Assembly: GCA_047605265.1 (NCBI GenBank)
Contig: JASGFY010000004.1
Coordinates: 1-64,000 of the forward strand
DNA from: Solimonas sp047605265
Lineage (GTDB): Bacteria > Pseudomonadota > Gammaproteobacteria > Nevskiales > Nevskiaceae
Length of the DNA: 64,000 bases
Direction: 5' to 3'
Shown here one piece after another: positions 24,366 to 33,004 of the stretch; position 1 is the stretch's first letter; every line of letters begins with the position of its first letter. The notes below the pieces were generated by a model. The model was not told the DNA's origin and did no database searches. It was given only the letters and a program-made list of their open reading frames with translations. A program made the position numbers and the translations under genes.

Positions 24366-25433
24366 TTGGTGCCGTCGGGCGTGCCCGTGACGGCTCCTGT
24401 CGTTTTGGCGATCGACGCCATGGGCGGCGATCACGGTCTGCAGATGACCGTGGACGCCGCTCTTTTGGCGTTGGCCGAACACGAGAGCCTGCAACTGATC
24501 CTGGTTGGCGACGAAGCCCAGGTCGAGGCGGCGCTGCGAGCGCGCAAACCGGCGCCGGCGCTGCGCGCGCGCGTTTCGTTGCGGCATGCCTCCGAAGTCG
24601 TCGGCATGGACGAATCGCCGTCGAAGGCGCTGCGCGGCAAGAAGGATTCGTCGCTGCGCGTGGCGATCGACCTCGTGCGCGACCGCCGGGCGCAGGCCAT
24701 CGTCTCGGCTGGCAATACCGGCGCGCTGATGGCGACCGCCAAGTTCGTGCTGAAGACGCTGCCGGGCATCGACAGGCCGGCGATGATCTCGCCGATCCCG
24801 TCGATGAACGGCCACGTGCACATGCTCGATCTCGGCGCCAATGCCGAGTGCACGGCCGAACAGCTGTTCCAGTTCGCGGTAATGGGCTCGGCCCTGGTGA
24901 CGGCGATCCACGGCATCGCCCGGCCGCGCGTCGCGCTGCTGAACATCGGCGAAGAAGAGATCAAGGGCCATGACATCATCAAGCAGGCCTCGCAGCTGCT
25001 GCAGGCTTCGCAGCTGAACTACGCCGGCTTCGTCGAGGGCGACGGCGTCTTTCTGCGCGATTTCGACGTCGTGGTCTGCGACGGCTTCACCGGCAACATC
25101 GCGTTGAAGACCGGCGAGGGCGTCGCCAGGCTGATCTATCACTACATCAAGCAGGAATTCACCCGCTCGATGTTCACCAGGCTCGCCGCGCTGGCGGCGA
25201 TGCCGGCGCTCAAGGCGCTTGGCAAGCGCATGGATCCGCGCAACTACAACGGCGCGAGCTTCGTCGGCCTGAACGGCATCGTCATCAAGTCGCACGGCAG
25301 CGCCGACGCGCAGGCTTTCGCGACGGCGATCCGCGTCGCCGTGCGCGAGGTGCAGAACGATGTACCGGCACGCATCTCGCGCCTGCTGGCGGCGACGCTG
25401 CCGCTGCAGCCGAAAGTCGCGAGCGGCGGCTGA
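24366..25433 (+). CDS. plsX: Phosphate acyltransferase PlsX
   Basis: 355 aa. VVLAIDAMGGDHGLQMTVDA at the N-terminus, SAGNTGALMATAKFVLKTLP and VVCDGFTGNIALKTGEGVAR are hallmark motifs. It converts acyl-ACP to acyl-phosphate for phospholipid synthesis at the inner membrane face. The start is uncertain: TTG 24366, GTG 24369 or GTG 24387; no ATG precedes the core. Unusually, fabH and the fab cluster do not follow it here; a glucokinase gene does. Confidence 0.93.
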   Translation: MVPSGVPVTAPVVLAIDAMGGDHGLQMTVDAALLALAEHESLQLILVGDEAQVEAALRARKPAPALRARVSLRHASEVVGMDESPSKALRGKKDSSLRVAIDLVRDRRAQAIVSAGNTGALMATAKFVLKTLPGIDRPAMISPIPSMNGHVHMLDLGANAECTAEQLFQFAVMGSALVTAIHGIARPRVALLNIGEEEIKGHDIIKQASQLLQASQLNYAGFVEGDGVFLRDFDVVVCDGFTGNIALKTGEGVARLIYHYIKQEFTRSMFTRLAALAAMPALKALGKRMDPRNYNGASFVGLNGIVIKSHGSADAQAFATAIRVAVREVQNDVPARISRLLAATLPLQPKVASGG

Positions 25434-25541
25434 ATCCGGGCGGCGCAGCCTTCGAAGCGTCCGAGCGCGGCCGGTCGCATGGGACCGCCGGCGAGTCCTA
25501 GAATGACGGACTCGATCCCAGCGGAATCGTCCGAGACTGTC

Positions 25542-26555
25542 ATGGCTGCGACATCCGAGCTGCCGTTTCTCGTCGCCGATATCGGCGGCACCAATGCCCG
25601 CTTCGCGCTGGCGACGATCGACGGGCAACATCGTCCCGCGCTCGACCGGATCCGCGAACTGCCTGCGGCCGACTACGCGTCGCTGGGCGACGCCGCGCGC
25701 CACTATCTGCGGCTGAGCGGCGCGGCGGTCGAGGAGGCCGTGTTCGCCGTGGCCTCACCGGTGACCGGCGATTCGATCAAGATCACCAACAATCCCTGGA
25801 CGTTCTCGGCGCAGGCGCTACGCGCCGAATTGGGCCTGCGCGCGCTGAAGCTGATCAACGACTTCGCGGCGATCGGCTACGCAGTTTCGCATCTCGGGCC
25901 CGGCGATGTGCGCGCCATCGGCTTCATGCCCGAGCGTCTCGCGCGCGATCGTGCCGACGGGCACTACTCGGTGCTCGGACCCGGCACGGGGCTTGGCGTC
26001 GGTCGCGTGCTGTTGCGCAAGGGCGAGCCGATCATTATCGAAACGGAAGGCGGACACGTGGGTTTTGCACCGGGCAACCCTTATGAACTGAGGATCCTGG
26101 AGGCCGTGATGCGAAAGTTCCCGCGCGTGTCCGCCGAGCGTCTGCTGTGCGGGCCGGGATTGCTGAATCTCTACCACGCTGTCGGCGAAATCGAGGGGCT
26201 GACCGGCGATGCGGATACGCCGGCGCAGGTCAGCGAGCAGGCGAACGCGCGGCCCGATGGTCTGGCCGGCCGAACGGTCGCGCTGTTCTGCGAGCTGCTC
26301 GGTAGCTTCGCCGGCGACACCGTGCTCGCGCACGGCGCCTGGGATGGCGTCTATCTGGCCGGCGGCATCACGCAAAGGCTGCTGCCGTGGCTGGAGCACG
26401 GCGCGCTGCGGCAACGCTTCGAGCGCAAGGGGCGTTTCGAGTCCTTGTTGAAAACGATTCCGACGCTGGCGATCACGCATCCGCACGTCGGCCTGCTCGG
26501 CGCTGCGGCCTGCGCGCTCGGCCTGCACGAGCGCCGCGCCGGCACGGGCGGCTGA
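25542..26555 (+). CDS. glk: Glucokinase
   Basis: 337 aa of the Glk (hexokinase-like, non-ROK) family: FLVADIGGTNARFALATIDG is the phosphate-1 motif, ITNNPWTFS and LINDFAAIGYA follow, SVLGPGTGLGVGRVL is phosphate-2, and ETEGGHVGFAPGN holds the substrate contact residues. It phosphorylates glucose with ATP. I prefer ATG 25542 to in-frame ATG 25503, because a TAGAAT hexamer at 25499-25504 would place the transcript start after the earlier ATG. It converges on gspF. Confidence 0.9.
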   Translation: MAATSELPFLVADIGGTNARFALATIDGQHRPALDRIRELPAADYASLGDAARHYLRLSGAAVEEAVFAVASPVTGDSIKITNNPWTFSAQALRAELGLRALKLINDFAAIGYAVSHLGPGDVRAIGFMPERLARDRADGHYSVLGPGTGLGVGRVLLRKGEPIIIETEGGHVGFAPGNPYELRILEAVMRKFPRVSAERLLCGPGLLNLYHAVGEIEGLTGDADTPAQVSEQANARPDGLAGRTVALFCELLGSFAGDTVLAHGAWDGVYLAGGITQRLLPWLEHGALRQRFERKGRFESLLKTIPTLAITHPHVGLLGAAACALGLHERRAGTGG

Positions 26556-26630
26556 TCGAGCCGCCGGCCGCCGGCCGCTCGCTGTCGCGGCCAGCGACCC
26601 GCGCCCCGCAGCGCGGAAGAGGGGCGCGGA

Positions 26631-27845
26631 TTACTTGACGAGCTGGTTCAGATCGAAGATTGGCACGAGGATCGCGAGCACGATCAGCAGCACGATGCCG
26701 CCCATCACGACGATCAACGCCGGCTCGAAGATGCTGACCGTGGTCTGCACGAGCAGCTCGACCTCGCGTTCCTGATTCTCGGCCGAACGATCGAGCATTT
26801 CGTCGAGGCGGCCCGACGATTCGCCGCTGGCGATCAGGTGCACGGTGATCGGCGGGAACAGCTTGCTGGCGGCCAGCGAGCGGCTGAGCGTCGCGCCTTC
26901 GCGGACTTTCAGCGCGGCGGCGTCGATCGCCTCGCGCATCGGCAGGTTGCTGACGACCTGCGTGCCGATGCGCATCGCGTCGAGGATCGGTACGCCGGAG
27001 CCGAACAGGATGCCGAGCGTGCGCGTGAAGCGGCCGGTATTGGTGCCGCGCGTCAGGCGGCCGATCAAGGGCACGCGCAGCAGGAATCCGTGCACGCGGC
27101 GCCGGAACGGCACCGCGCGCATCATGCGCGTGAACACGAAGGCGCCGGCGCCGATCACGATCAGCAGGTAGATGCCCCATTCGCGCAGGAAGTCGGAAGT
27201 GGCGATCAGCGCGCGCGTCAGCAGCGGCAGCTGGGCGCCGATGCTGTCGAACACGCCGACGACCTGCGGCACGACGTAGGTCAGCAGCGCGACGACGACG
27301 CCGATCGCGACCACGGTGAGGATCACCGGATAGATCAGCGCGAGGCTGATCTTCGAATTCAGCACCTGACGCCGCTCGACGTAATCGGCGAGCCGTTCGA
27401 GGATGTAGTCGAGCTTGCCGGACTGTTCGCCGGCCTCGACCGTCGCGCGGAACAGCGGCGGGAAGGCATTCGGGAACTGGTTCAGCGAATGGGCGAGCGC
27501 ATTGCCTTCGACGACGCCGGCGCGCACGCCGAGCGCGATGCGCTTGACGCGCTTGCTCTCGCTCTGCTCGCTGACGGCGGTCAGCGCCTCGTCGAGCGGC
27601 AGGCCGGAGCGTACGAGGATCGCCAGCTGGCGCGTGAACAGCGCGAGTTCGGCGGTCGTGATGCTGCCGCCGCCGCCGAATGGCGAACTGCTCCGTGTCT
27701 TGCTTTCCGAGACGTGACTGACGTCGAGCGGCGTCAGGCCGCGCTCGCGCAGAAGCTGGCGCGCGTGGCGCGGCGTGTCGCCTTCGATCAGACCCTTTTT
27801 CGGGCGGCCCTGCGCATCGAGCGCGCTGTATTCATAGGCGGCCAA
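26631..27845 (-). CDS. gspF: Type II secretion inner-membrane protein GspF
   Basis: 404 aa. Two repeated GspF domains: one with LFTRQLAILVRSGLPLDEAL (about 66-190) and one with FTRTLGILFGSGVPILDAM (about 270-400), plus three membrane segments. It is the platform protein contacting the GspE ATPase. The start is TTG 27845, after GGTGAG, giving MAAYEYSALDAQGRPKKG, the standard GspF N-terminus. Last gene of gspC-D-E-F; gspG-N are not adjacent. Confidence 0.93.
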   Translation of the reverse strand: MAAYEYSALDAQGRPKKGLIEGDTPRHARQLLRERGLTPLDVSHVSESKTRSSSPFGGGGSITTAELALFTRQLAILVRSGLPLDEALTAVSEQSESKRVKRIALGVRAGVVEGNALAHSLNQFPNAFPPLFRATVEAGEQSGKLDYILERLADYVERRQVLNSKISLALIYPVILTVVAIGVVVALLTYVVPQVVGVFDSIGAQLPLLTRALIATSDFLREWGIYLLIVIGAGAFVFTRMMRAVPFRRRVHGFLLRVPLIGRLTRGTNTGRFTRTLGILFGSGVPILDAMRIGTQVVSNLPMREAIDAAALKVREGATLSRSLAASKLFPPITVHLIASGESSGRLDEMLDRSAENQEREVELLVQTTVSIFEPALIVVMGGIVLLIVLAILVPIFDLNQLVK

Positions 27846-27928
27846 GACTCACCCGCGGCGGAAGGCCGCTCCGATGTCTCTCGCCCGTGCAGCGGGAGCG
27901 AACGGTGGAGTGAGGGCCGGCATGGAGG

Positions 27929-29413
27929 TCATTCTTCGATCGTCACGCGCAGCACTTCGCGCAGCGTGGTCTGGCCGGCGACCACTTTGTCGCGACCGGA
28001 CTGCAGGATGCCGGGGCTCTGCGTGCGCGCGTACGCCTCGAGCTGCTGCTCGGAGACGTTGTCGTGGATCATCGCTTCGAGCTTGCGGTCGACTTCGATG
28101 ACTTCGTGAATGCCGGTGCGGCCGAGATAGCCGGTGTGGCGGCAGGCGGGGCAGCCGACCGGCTTGTAAAGCTGCAGCGTCCGCGACGGATCGAAACCGA
28201 GCTGCTCCTTTTCGGCGGCCGAAGCGTCGTACGGCTGCTTGCAACTCCGGCACAGCCGGCGCACGAGACGCTGCGCCATCAGGCCGATCAGCGAGCTCGA
28301 CAGCTGGTACGGCTCGACGCCCATGTCGCGCAGGCGCGTCACGGCTCCGACGGCGGTGTTCGTGTGCAGGGTCGACAGCACGAGGTGGCCGGTCTGCGAG
28401 GCCTGCACGGCGATCTGTGCCGTCTCGAGGTCGCGGATTTCGCCGACCATCACCACGTCCGGGTCCTGGCGCAGGATCGCGCGCAGGCCGCGCGCGAACG
28501 TCATCTCGACCTTGGTGTTGACCTGCGTCTGGCCGACGCCGTCGATGTAGTACTCGATCGGATCCTCGACCGTCATGATGTTGCGTGAACGGTCGTTGAG
28601 CACCGACAGCGCCGAGTACAGCGTCGTCGTCTTGCCCGAACCGGTCGGGCCGGTGACGAGCAGGATGCCGTACGGATGATGGATGATGCGCTTGAGCGCG
28701 CCGATCGAATGCTCGTCGAGGCCGAGCTGCTCGAGATCGAGCTTCTCGGCCTGCTTGTCGAGGATACGCATCACGACGCGCTCGAGGTTGACGCCGGTCG
28801 GGATCGTCGATACGCGCACGTCGACCTTGCGGCCGCCGAACGCGCGCGAGATGCGGCCGTCCTGCGGCAGGCGCTTCTCGGCGATGTCGAGCTTGGCCAT
28901 GACCTTGATGCGCGAGACCAGGCGCGGCGCGAGCTGTTTCGGCGGTGCCATGACTTCGCGCAGCACGCCGTCGACGCGGAAGCGGATCTGCAGACGCGAC
29001 TCGAAGCTTTCGATGTGGATGTCGGAGGCGTTTTCGCGAATCGCCTCGACCAGCAGGCCGTTGATGAACTTGATGACCGGCGCGTCGTCGTCCGATTCGA
29101 GGAGGTCCTGGCTGTCCTGCAGGGCCTGCGCGAGCGCGTCGAGATCGGCTTCCTCATCCTGCAGGCGGTCCATCAGACTGGCGGTCGCCGACGTCTGGCC
29201 TTCGTAGGTGCGCGACAGCAGCGCGTCGAACTCGACCGACGTGACCGACTGCAGTTTCAGCGGGCGGCCGACGAAGCGGCGCGTCTCCTGCACGGCGTCG
29301 ATGGCGATGCCGGGTCGCGCGACCGCGACGACGTGGTCGCCGTGATCTTCGGTAACGATCAGACCGTGCCGTTTCGCGAAGGTGAACGGCGGCCGTTTCA
29401 GCGTGACGTCCAT
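27929..29413 (-). CDS. gspE: Type II secretion ATPase GspE
   Basis: 494 aa. An N-terminal GspE domain, Walker A GPTGSGKTTTLYS, the Asp box VEDPIEYYIDGVGQTQVN, Walker B and His box (STLHTNTA), and a tetracysteine zinc module (CRSCKQPY and CPACRHTGYLGR). It powers pseudopilus assembly from the cytoplasm. Four bases separate it from gspD upstream. Confidence 0.95.
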   Translation of the reverse strand: MDVTLKRPPFTFAKRHGLIVTEDHGDHVVAVARPGIAIDAVQETRRFVGRPLKLQSVTSVEFDALLSRTYEGQTSATASLMDRLQDEEADLDALAQALQDSQDLLESDDDAPVIKFINGLLVEAIRENASDIHIESFESRLQIRFRVDGVLREVMAPPKQLAPRLVSRIKVMAKLDIAEKRLPQDGRISRAFGGRKVDVRVSTIPTGVNLERVVMRILDKQAEKLDLEQLGLDEHSIGALKRIIHHPYGILLVTGPTGSGKTTTLYSALSVLNDRSRNIMTVEDPIEYYIDGVGQTQVNTKVEMTFARGLRAILRQDPDVVMVGEIRDLETAQIAVQASQTGHLVLSTLHTNTAVGAVTRLRDMGVEPYQLSSSLIGLMAQRLVRRLCRSCKQPYDASAAEKEQLGFDPSRTLQLYKPVGCPACRHTGYLGRTGIHEVIEVDRKLEAMIHDNVSEQQLEAYARTQSPGILQSGRDKVVAGQTTLREVLRVTIEE

Positions 29414-29417
29414 GGCT

Positions 29418-31511
29418 TCAGTTCTGCGGCGGCGGATTCGGCGTCGACTCGATCGCGCCGGGCGCTGTCTGCGGACTCGTCGTCGCAGCCGGCGGCGGCG
29501 CTTCGGCGTTGCCCGACGGCAGTGGCGGGACCGTCGCCGGGGCTGGCGGATTGTCGTTCAGAAGCTCGTCGTAAGGCCGCAGCAGCGGGTTGCCCTTGCC
29601 GCCGGCCGCATTGGCGGCGTCGATCAGGCTCTGCTGCACGCTCGAATACTTCTTGCGCGAGTAGTAGTCGATCTCATTGGCCTTGCGCAGGATCGACGGG
29701 CGGATGAACAGCATGAGGTTCTGCTTGGTCGTCTTGACCGACGAGCTGCGGAACAGCGCGCCGAAGAAGGGAATGTCGGCGAGGAAGGGGATCGCCGTCT
29801 GCGAGGTCTGGATCTGGTCGTCGATGAGACCGCCGATGACGAGGATCTGGCCGCTCTCCATGCCGACGACGTTGCTCAGCGTGCGCTTGTTGGTGATCAG
29901 GTTCGACGAGCCGGCGGTGCCGCTGGCGATGCCGGAAATCTCGAGGCTCAGCTTGAGCTTGACGGTATTGCCTTCGCCGCTGATCTGCGGCGTCACCGAC
30001 AGCGTGGTGCCGACGTCCTTGCGGTCGATCGTCTGGAACGGGTTGACCGTGCCGGTGGTGGTGGTCGTGCCGGTATTCGCGTAGCTGCCGGACAGGAACG
30101 GCACTTCCTGACCGACCGAGAATTTCGCTTCCTCGTTGTCGAGCGTCACGAGGGTTGGCGTCGACAGCACGTTGGTATTGCCGTCGCCGCGCAGCGCCTG
30201 CAGCAGCACGCCGAAGATCGTGTTGCCGGTCGAAGAGCCGGCGACGAGATTGACGCCGGAGCTCAGCGCGGTCGCCGCGGAGGCCACTTCGCCGGTCGAC
30301 GCGTAGTTGCTCAGCGCGGTCGACACCGAGTCGGTGAGGATGCCGGCGCCGGCGATGCTGTTCGGATTGTAGACGGCCCAGTTGACGCCGATGTCGCGCT
30401 GCTTGTTGGCGCTGACTTCGGCGATGATGCCTTCGACGAGCACCTGCGCGCGCTGGATGTCGAGCTGGGCGATGACGTCGCGAATCTGCCGCATCGTCTT
30501 TGGCGGTGCGGTGATGATCAGCGAGTTGGTGTCCTTGTCGGACAGCACGCGCGTGTCGCCGTTGCCGCCACTGCTGCTGCCGTTCGAGCTGACCACCGGC
30601 GCTGTGCCGGAGGTCGTCGTTGCTCCGCCGGTGCTGCCCTTCTGCGCCGTCTGCTTGGCCTGCTGCGCGTAGCCTTCGAGGATGGGTGCGAGGTTTTCGG
30701 CGCTGGCATAGCGCAGATAGACGACCTGCGTGCTGCCGCCGTCCGGCAGTTCGATGTCGAGCTGGCGGACGATGGCGATCAGACGCGCCCGGTCGGCCTT
30801 GTCGCCGCCGATCAGGATATTGTTGCTGCGCTCGTCGGCGATGATCGTCGCCGGCTTGCTGGCCGCATCGGCCGTTTTGTCCTGCTGCACCATCGTTGTC
30901 AGCGTGCGCACGACTTCCGGCGCCGAGGCGTACCGCAGATGGATGTTTTCGATGTCGCGATCGCCGGCCTGGTCCATCTGCGCGATCAGCGCGCCGATGC
31001 GGGCGACGTTGGCGGCGCGGTCGGCGACGATCAGCGTGTTGTTGGCCTGGTAGGCGGCCAGGTGCGCCCATTGCGGCATCAGCGGCCGTAGGATCGGCAC
31101 CAGCTGCGCGGCGCTGACGTTCTGCAGCTGGAACACGTGCGTGACGATCTCGTCGCGCGCCAGATGCGTGCCGTCCGAGTTATAGGCGCCGCCTTCCCAT
31201 TTGACGTTGGCGTCCGGGATGATCTTGATCGCGCCGCCCGACGGAACCGCAGCATAGCCGTTGACCTGCAGCACCGCGAGAAAGGTCTCGTAGAGGCTGT
31301 TCGAGTTTATCGGCGACGCCGAGATCACGGTGACCTTGCCCTTGACGCGGCTGTCGACGATGAAGTTCTTGCCGGTGACGTCGCTGACGGTCGCGATCAG
31401 CGTGCTGATGTCGGCGTCCTTGAGGTTCAGGGTGATGTCCGCATGGGCGGGCGCAGCCGATAGCCAGATGAGCGCCGCCATCGCGCAAACGAGAGGTCTG
31501 CGGTGCTTCAT
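29418..31511 (-). CDS. gspD: Type II secretion outer-membrane secretin GspD
   Basis: 697 aa. A signal peptide (about 1-24, ending PAHA), N0 domain (ITLNLKDADISTLIATVSDV), repeated N1-N3 domains each with LRYASA or LQNVSA blocks, then the secretin core with VLSTPTLVTLDNEEAKFSVG, VPFLSG and VIGGLIDDQ. The C-terminal tail is Pro-rich (PPAPATVPPLPSG, then PNPPPQN). It forms the outer-membrane channel. The start ATG 31511 lies five bases after the gspC stop; a longer frame exists upstream but overlaps gspC. Confidence 0.95.
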   Translation of the reverse strand: MKHRRPLVCAMAALIWLSAAPAHADITLNLKDADISTLIATVSDVTGKNFIVDSRVKGKVTVISASPINSNSLYETFLAVLQVNGYAAVPSGGAIKIIPDANVKWEGGAYNSDGTHLARDEIVTHVFQLQNVSAAQLVPILRPLMPQWAHLAAYQANNTLIVADRAANVARIGALIAQMDQAGDRDIENIHLRYASAPEVVRTLTTMVQQDKTADAASKPATIIADERSNNILIGGDKADRARLIAIVRQLDIELPDGGSTQVVYLRYASAENLAPILEGYAQQAKQTAQKGSTGGATTTSGTAPVVSSNGSSSGGNGDTRVLSDKDTNSLIITAPPKTMRQIRDVIAQLDIQRAQVLVEGIIAEVSANKQRDIGVNWAVYNPNSIAGAGILTDSVSTALSNYASTGEVASAATALSSGVNLVAGSSTGNTIFGVLLQALRGDGNTNVLSTPTLVTLDNEEAKFSVGQEVPFLSGSYANTGTTTTTGTVNPFQTIDRKDVGTTLSVTPQISGEGNTVKLKLSLEISGIASGTAGSSNLITNKRTLSNVVGMESGQILVIGGLIDDQIQTSQTAIPFLADIPFFGALFRSSSVKTTKQNLMLFIRPSILRKANEIDYYSRKKYSSVQQSLIDAANAAGGKGNPLLRPYDELLNDNPPAPATVPPLPSGNAEAPPPAATTSPQTAPGAIESTPNPPPQN

Positions 31512-31516
31512 AGGGA

Positions 31517-32365
31517 TCAATTCAGATTCACGGTCAAAGTCTGGGTCTGCTTGCCGCGTTCGACGGTGACGGTCACGCTGCTGGCCTGCGCGAGGTCGGT
31601 CAGCGTCTGGATGGCTTTTTGTGTATCGTCGAGCTGCACGCCGTTGACCGACGTTACCAGATCGCCAGGATGCAGGCCCAACTGATTGAAGGCGCCGCGT
31701 TCGCGGCCCGGATAGACGCGGAAACCCTTGAGCTCGCCGTTGACGTTGGCCGGCTGTACGCGAATGTACTGCGATGCCTTGCTCGGATCGGTAAGGATCT
31801 CGTTGCGGATGCGCGCGACCTCCGAAGCGTCGGGACCGGGCGCGCGGGGCGTCTCGGCAGCGGTATCGATACTCGGCGCATCCTTGGCGAGGCGCAGCGT
31901 CTCGAGCCGGCCGTTGCGCGACAGCACCACGCGGTCGGGAAAGATCGCCTGCAGGCTGACGCCGCGGACGACGTCGTCGCCGACCGCATACGGTTTTTCG
32001 TCGCCGTCGCCGCCGCCGATCAGGGCGCGCGAATCGCGTTCGGTGGTCGCCGCGAGGATGCCGAGCAGGGTCAGCGACAGCCGCGTGTCCGGCGCATCCG
32101 CCGGAGCGCCGCCCGGTCGATAGGCGCCGAACAGATGCGCATCGGCCAGTGTCGCGATGCTCGGTTCGTGTCGGGCGTTCGATGCCGGTGCGAGCGCCGG
32201 GGCTTGCCAGCGCGCCGACTCGGGAACCGGCATCAGGGCCCAAACCAGCTGGGCCGTCAGGTAGGCGATGATGGCGATCAGCAGCAGAGTGACCGCGGGT
32301 GGCAGCCGGCGGCCGTGCCGCTCGTACAGGCGGCCGAGCGTTTGCAGGGAGACACTAGGGTTCAT
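31517..32365 (-). CDS. gspC: Type II secretion inner-membrane protein GspC
   Basis: 282 aa. One N-terminal transmembrane segment (AVTLLLIAIIAYLTAQLVWAL), a homology-region domain (HLFGAYRP, then LTLLGILAATTERDSRALI) that binds GspD, and a C-terminal PDZ domain with GLHPGDLVTSVNGVQLDD. It links the inner-membrane platform to the secretin. First gene of the block, divergent from clpS. Confidence 0.92.
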   Translation of the reverse strand: MNPSVSLQTLGRLYERHGRRLPPAVTLLLIAIIAYLTAQLVWALMPVPESARWQAPALAPASNARHEPSIATLADAHLFGAYRPGGAPADAPDTRLSLTLLGILAATTERDSRALIGGGDGDEKPYAVGDDVVRGVSLQAIFPDRVVLSRNGRLETLRLAKDAPSIDTAAETPRAPGPDASEVARIRNEILTDPSKASQYIRVQPANVNGELKGFRVYPGRERGAFNQLGLHPGDLVTSVNGVQLDDTQKAIQTLTDLAQASSVTVTVERGKQTQTLTVNLN

Positions 32366-32538
32366 GGGCGGCGATCATACCTGCGCAGCATGAAAGTAAA
32401 TAGCGGATTTTCGCGAGGGAATCCGCCCGCGTGGGGCAGCTTTGCCGACACGGCCCGCGCCGCCATTCACGCGAATCGTCCCTTCGGGACGTCCGGTCGC
32501 CGGCAACTGCCGGACGTGCGCTTGAGTTTGCGCGCCGA

Positions 32539-32556
32539 CGTCCCCAGATGGGGACG
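32539..32556. promoter_or_regulatory. Stem-loop overlapping the clpS promoter region
   Basis: CGTCCCC, loop AGAT, GGGGACG: a perfect 7-bp inverted repeat ending seven bases before a -10-like TAAACT (32564-32569). As DNA it would overlap the -35 region, so it may be an operator; as RNA from the gspC side it could be a small hairpin. Confidence 0.35.
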
Positions 32557-32575
32557 ACGACGGTAAACTGAGGCC

Positions 32576-32899
32576 ATGAGCAACGACGTCAAACGAGGTG
32601 ATTCCGGGCAGGGGCTGGCGGTCGAAGAAGCCAAGCCCAAGCTGGCGCCACCGCCGCTGTACAAGGTCATCATGATCAACGATGACTATACGCCGATGGA
32701 GTTCGTGGTCCAGGTCTTGCAGCAGTTTTTCCGTCATTCCCGCGAAAAGGCGGTACAGATCATGCTGGAGATTCATACGGCGGGCCGTGGCGTCGCCGGC
32801 GTGTTTCCGGCGGAGATCGCCGAAACGAAGACGGCGCTGGTCAATGCGTACGCGCGCAAGAACCAGCACCCTTTGTTGACGGTGATGGAAAAGGCCTGA
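32576..32899 (+). CDS. clpS: ClpS adaptor of the ClpAP protease
   Basis: 107 aa. PPLYKVIMINDDYTPMEFVV is the N-degron-binding loop (the Asn-Asp-Asp and Met residues contact the destabilising N-terminal residue), followed by IMLEIHTAGRGVAGVFPAEI. It hands N-end-rule substrates to ClpA. A TAAACT hexamer ends six bases before the ATG, so the message may be leaderless. clpA follows after about 100 bp. Confidence 0.96.
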   Translation: MSNDVKRGDSGQGLAVEEAKPKLAPPPLYKVIMINDDYTPMEFVVQVLQQFFRHSREKAVQIMLEIHTAGRGVAGVFPAEIAETKTALVNAYARKNQHPLLTVMEKA

Positions 32900-33004
32900 A
32901 GAAAGGCCTGAAGCGCATCGTGCGTTTGCACGGCGCTCAAGGTAAGGTGTGGGGGTGATGGAAATCGATCATCGTGGTATCGCGCTCGCGCGCGGAGGTC
33001 GCTG

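Noticed and set aside
22914..25703. A 929-codon minus-strand frame ending in Maf.
   Set aside because: Upstream of 23531 it is antisense to yceD, rpmF and plsX and lacks any domain; high-GC open shadow frame.
29418..32243. An extension of the gspD frame far upstream of 31511.
   Set aside because: It overlaps gspC entirely; the signal peptide starts at 31511.
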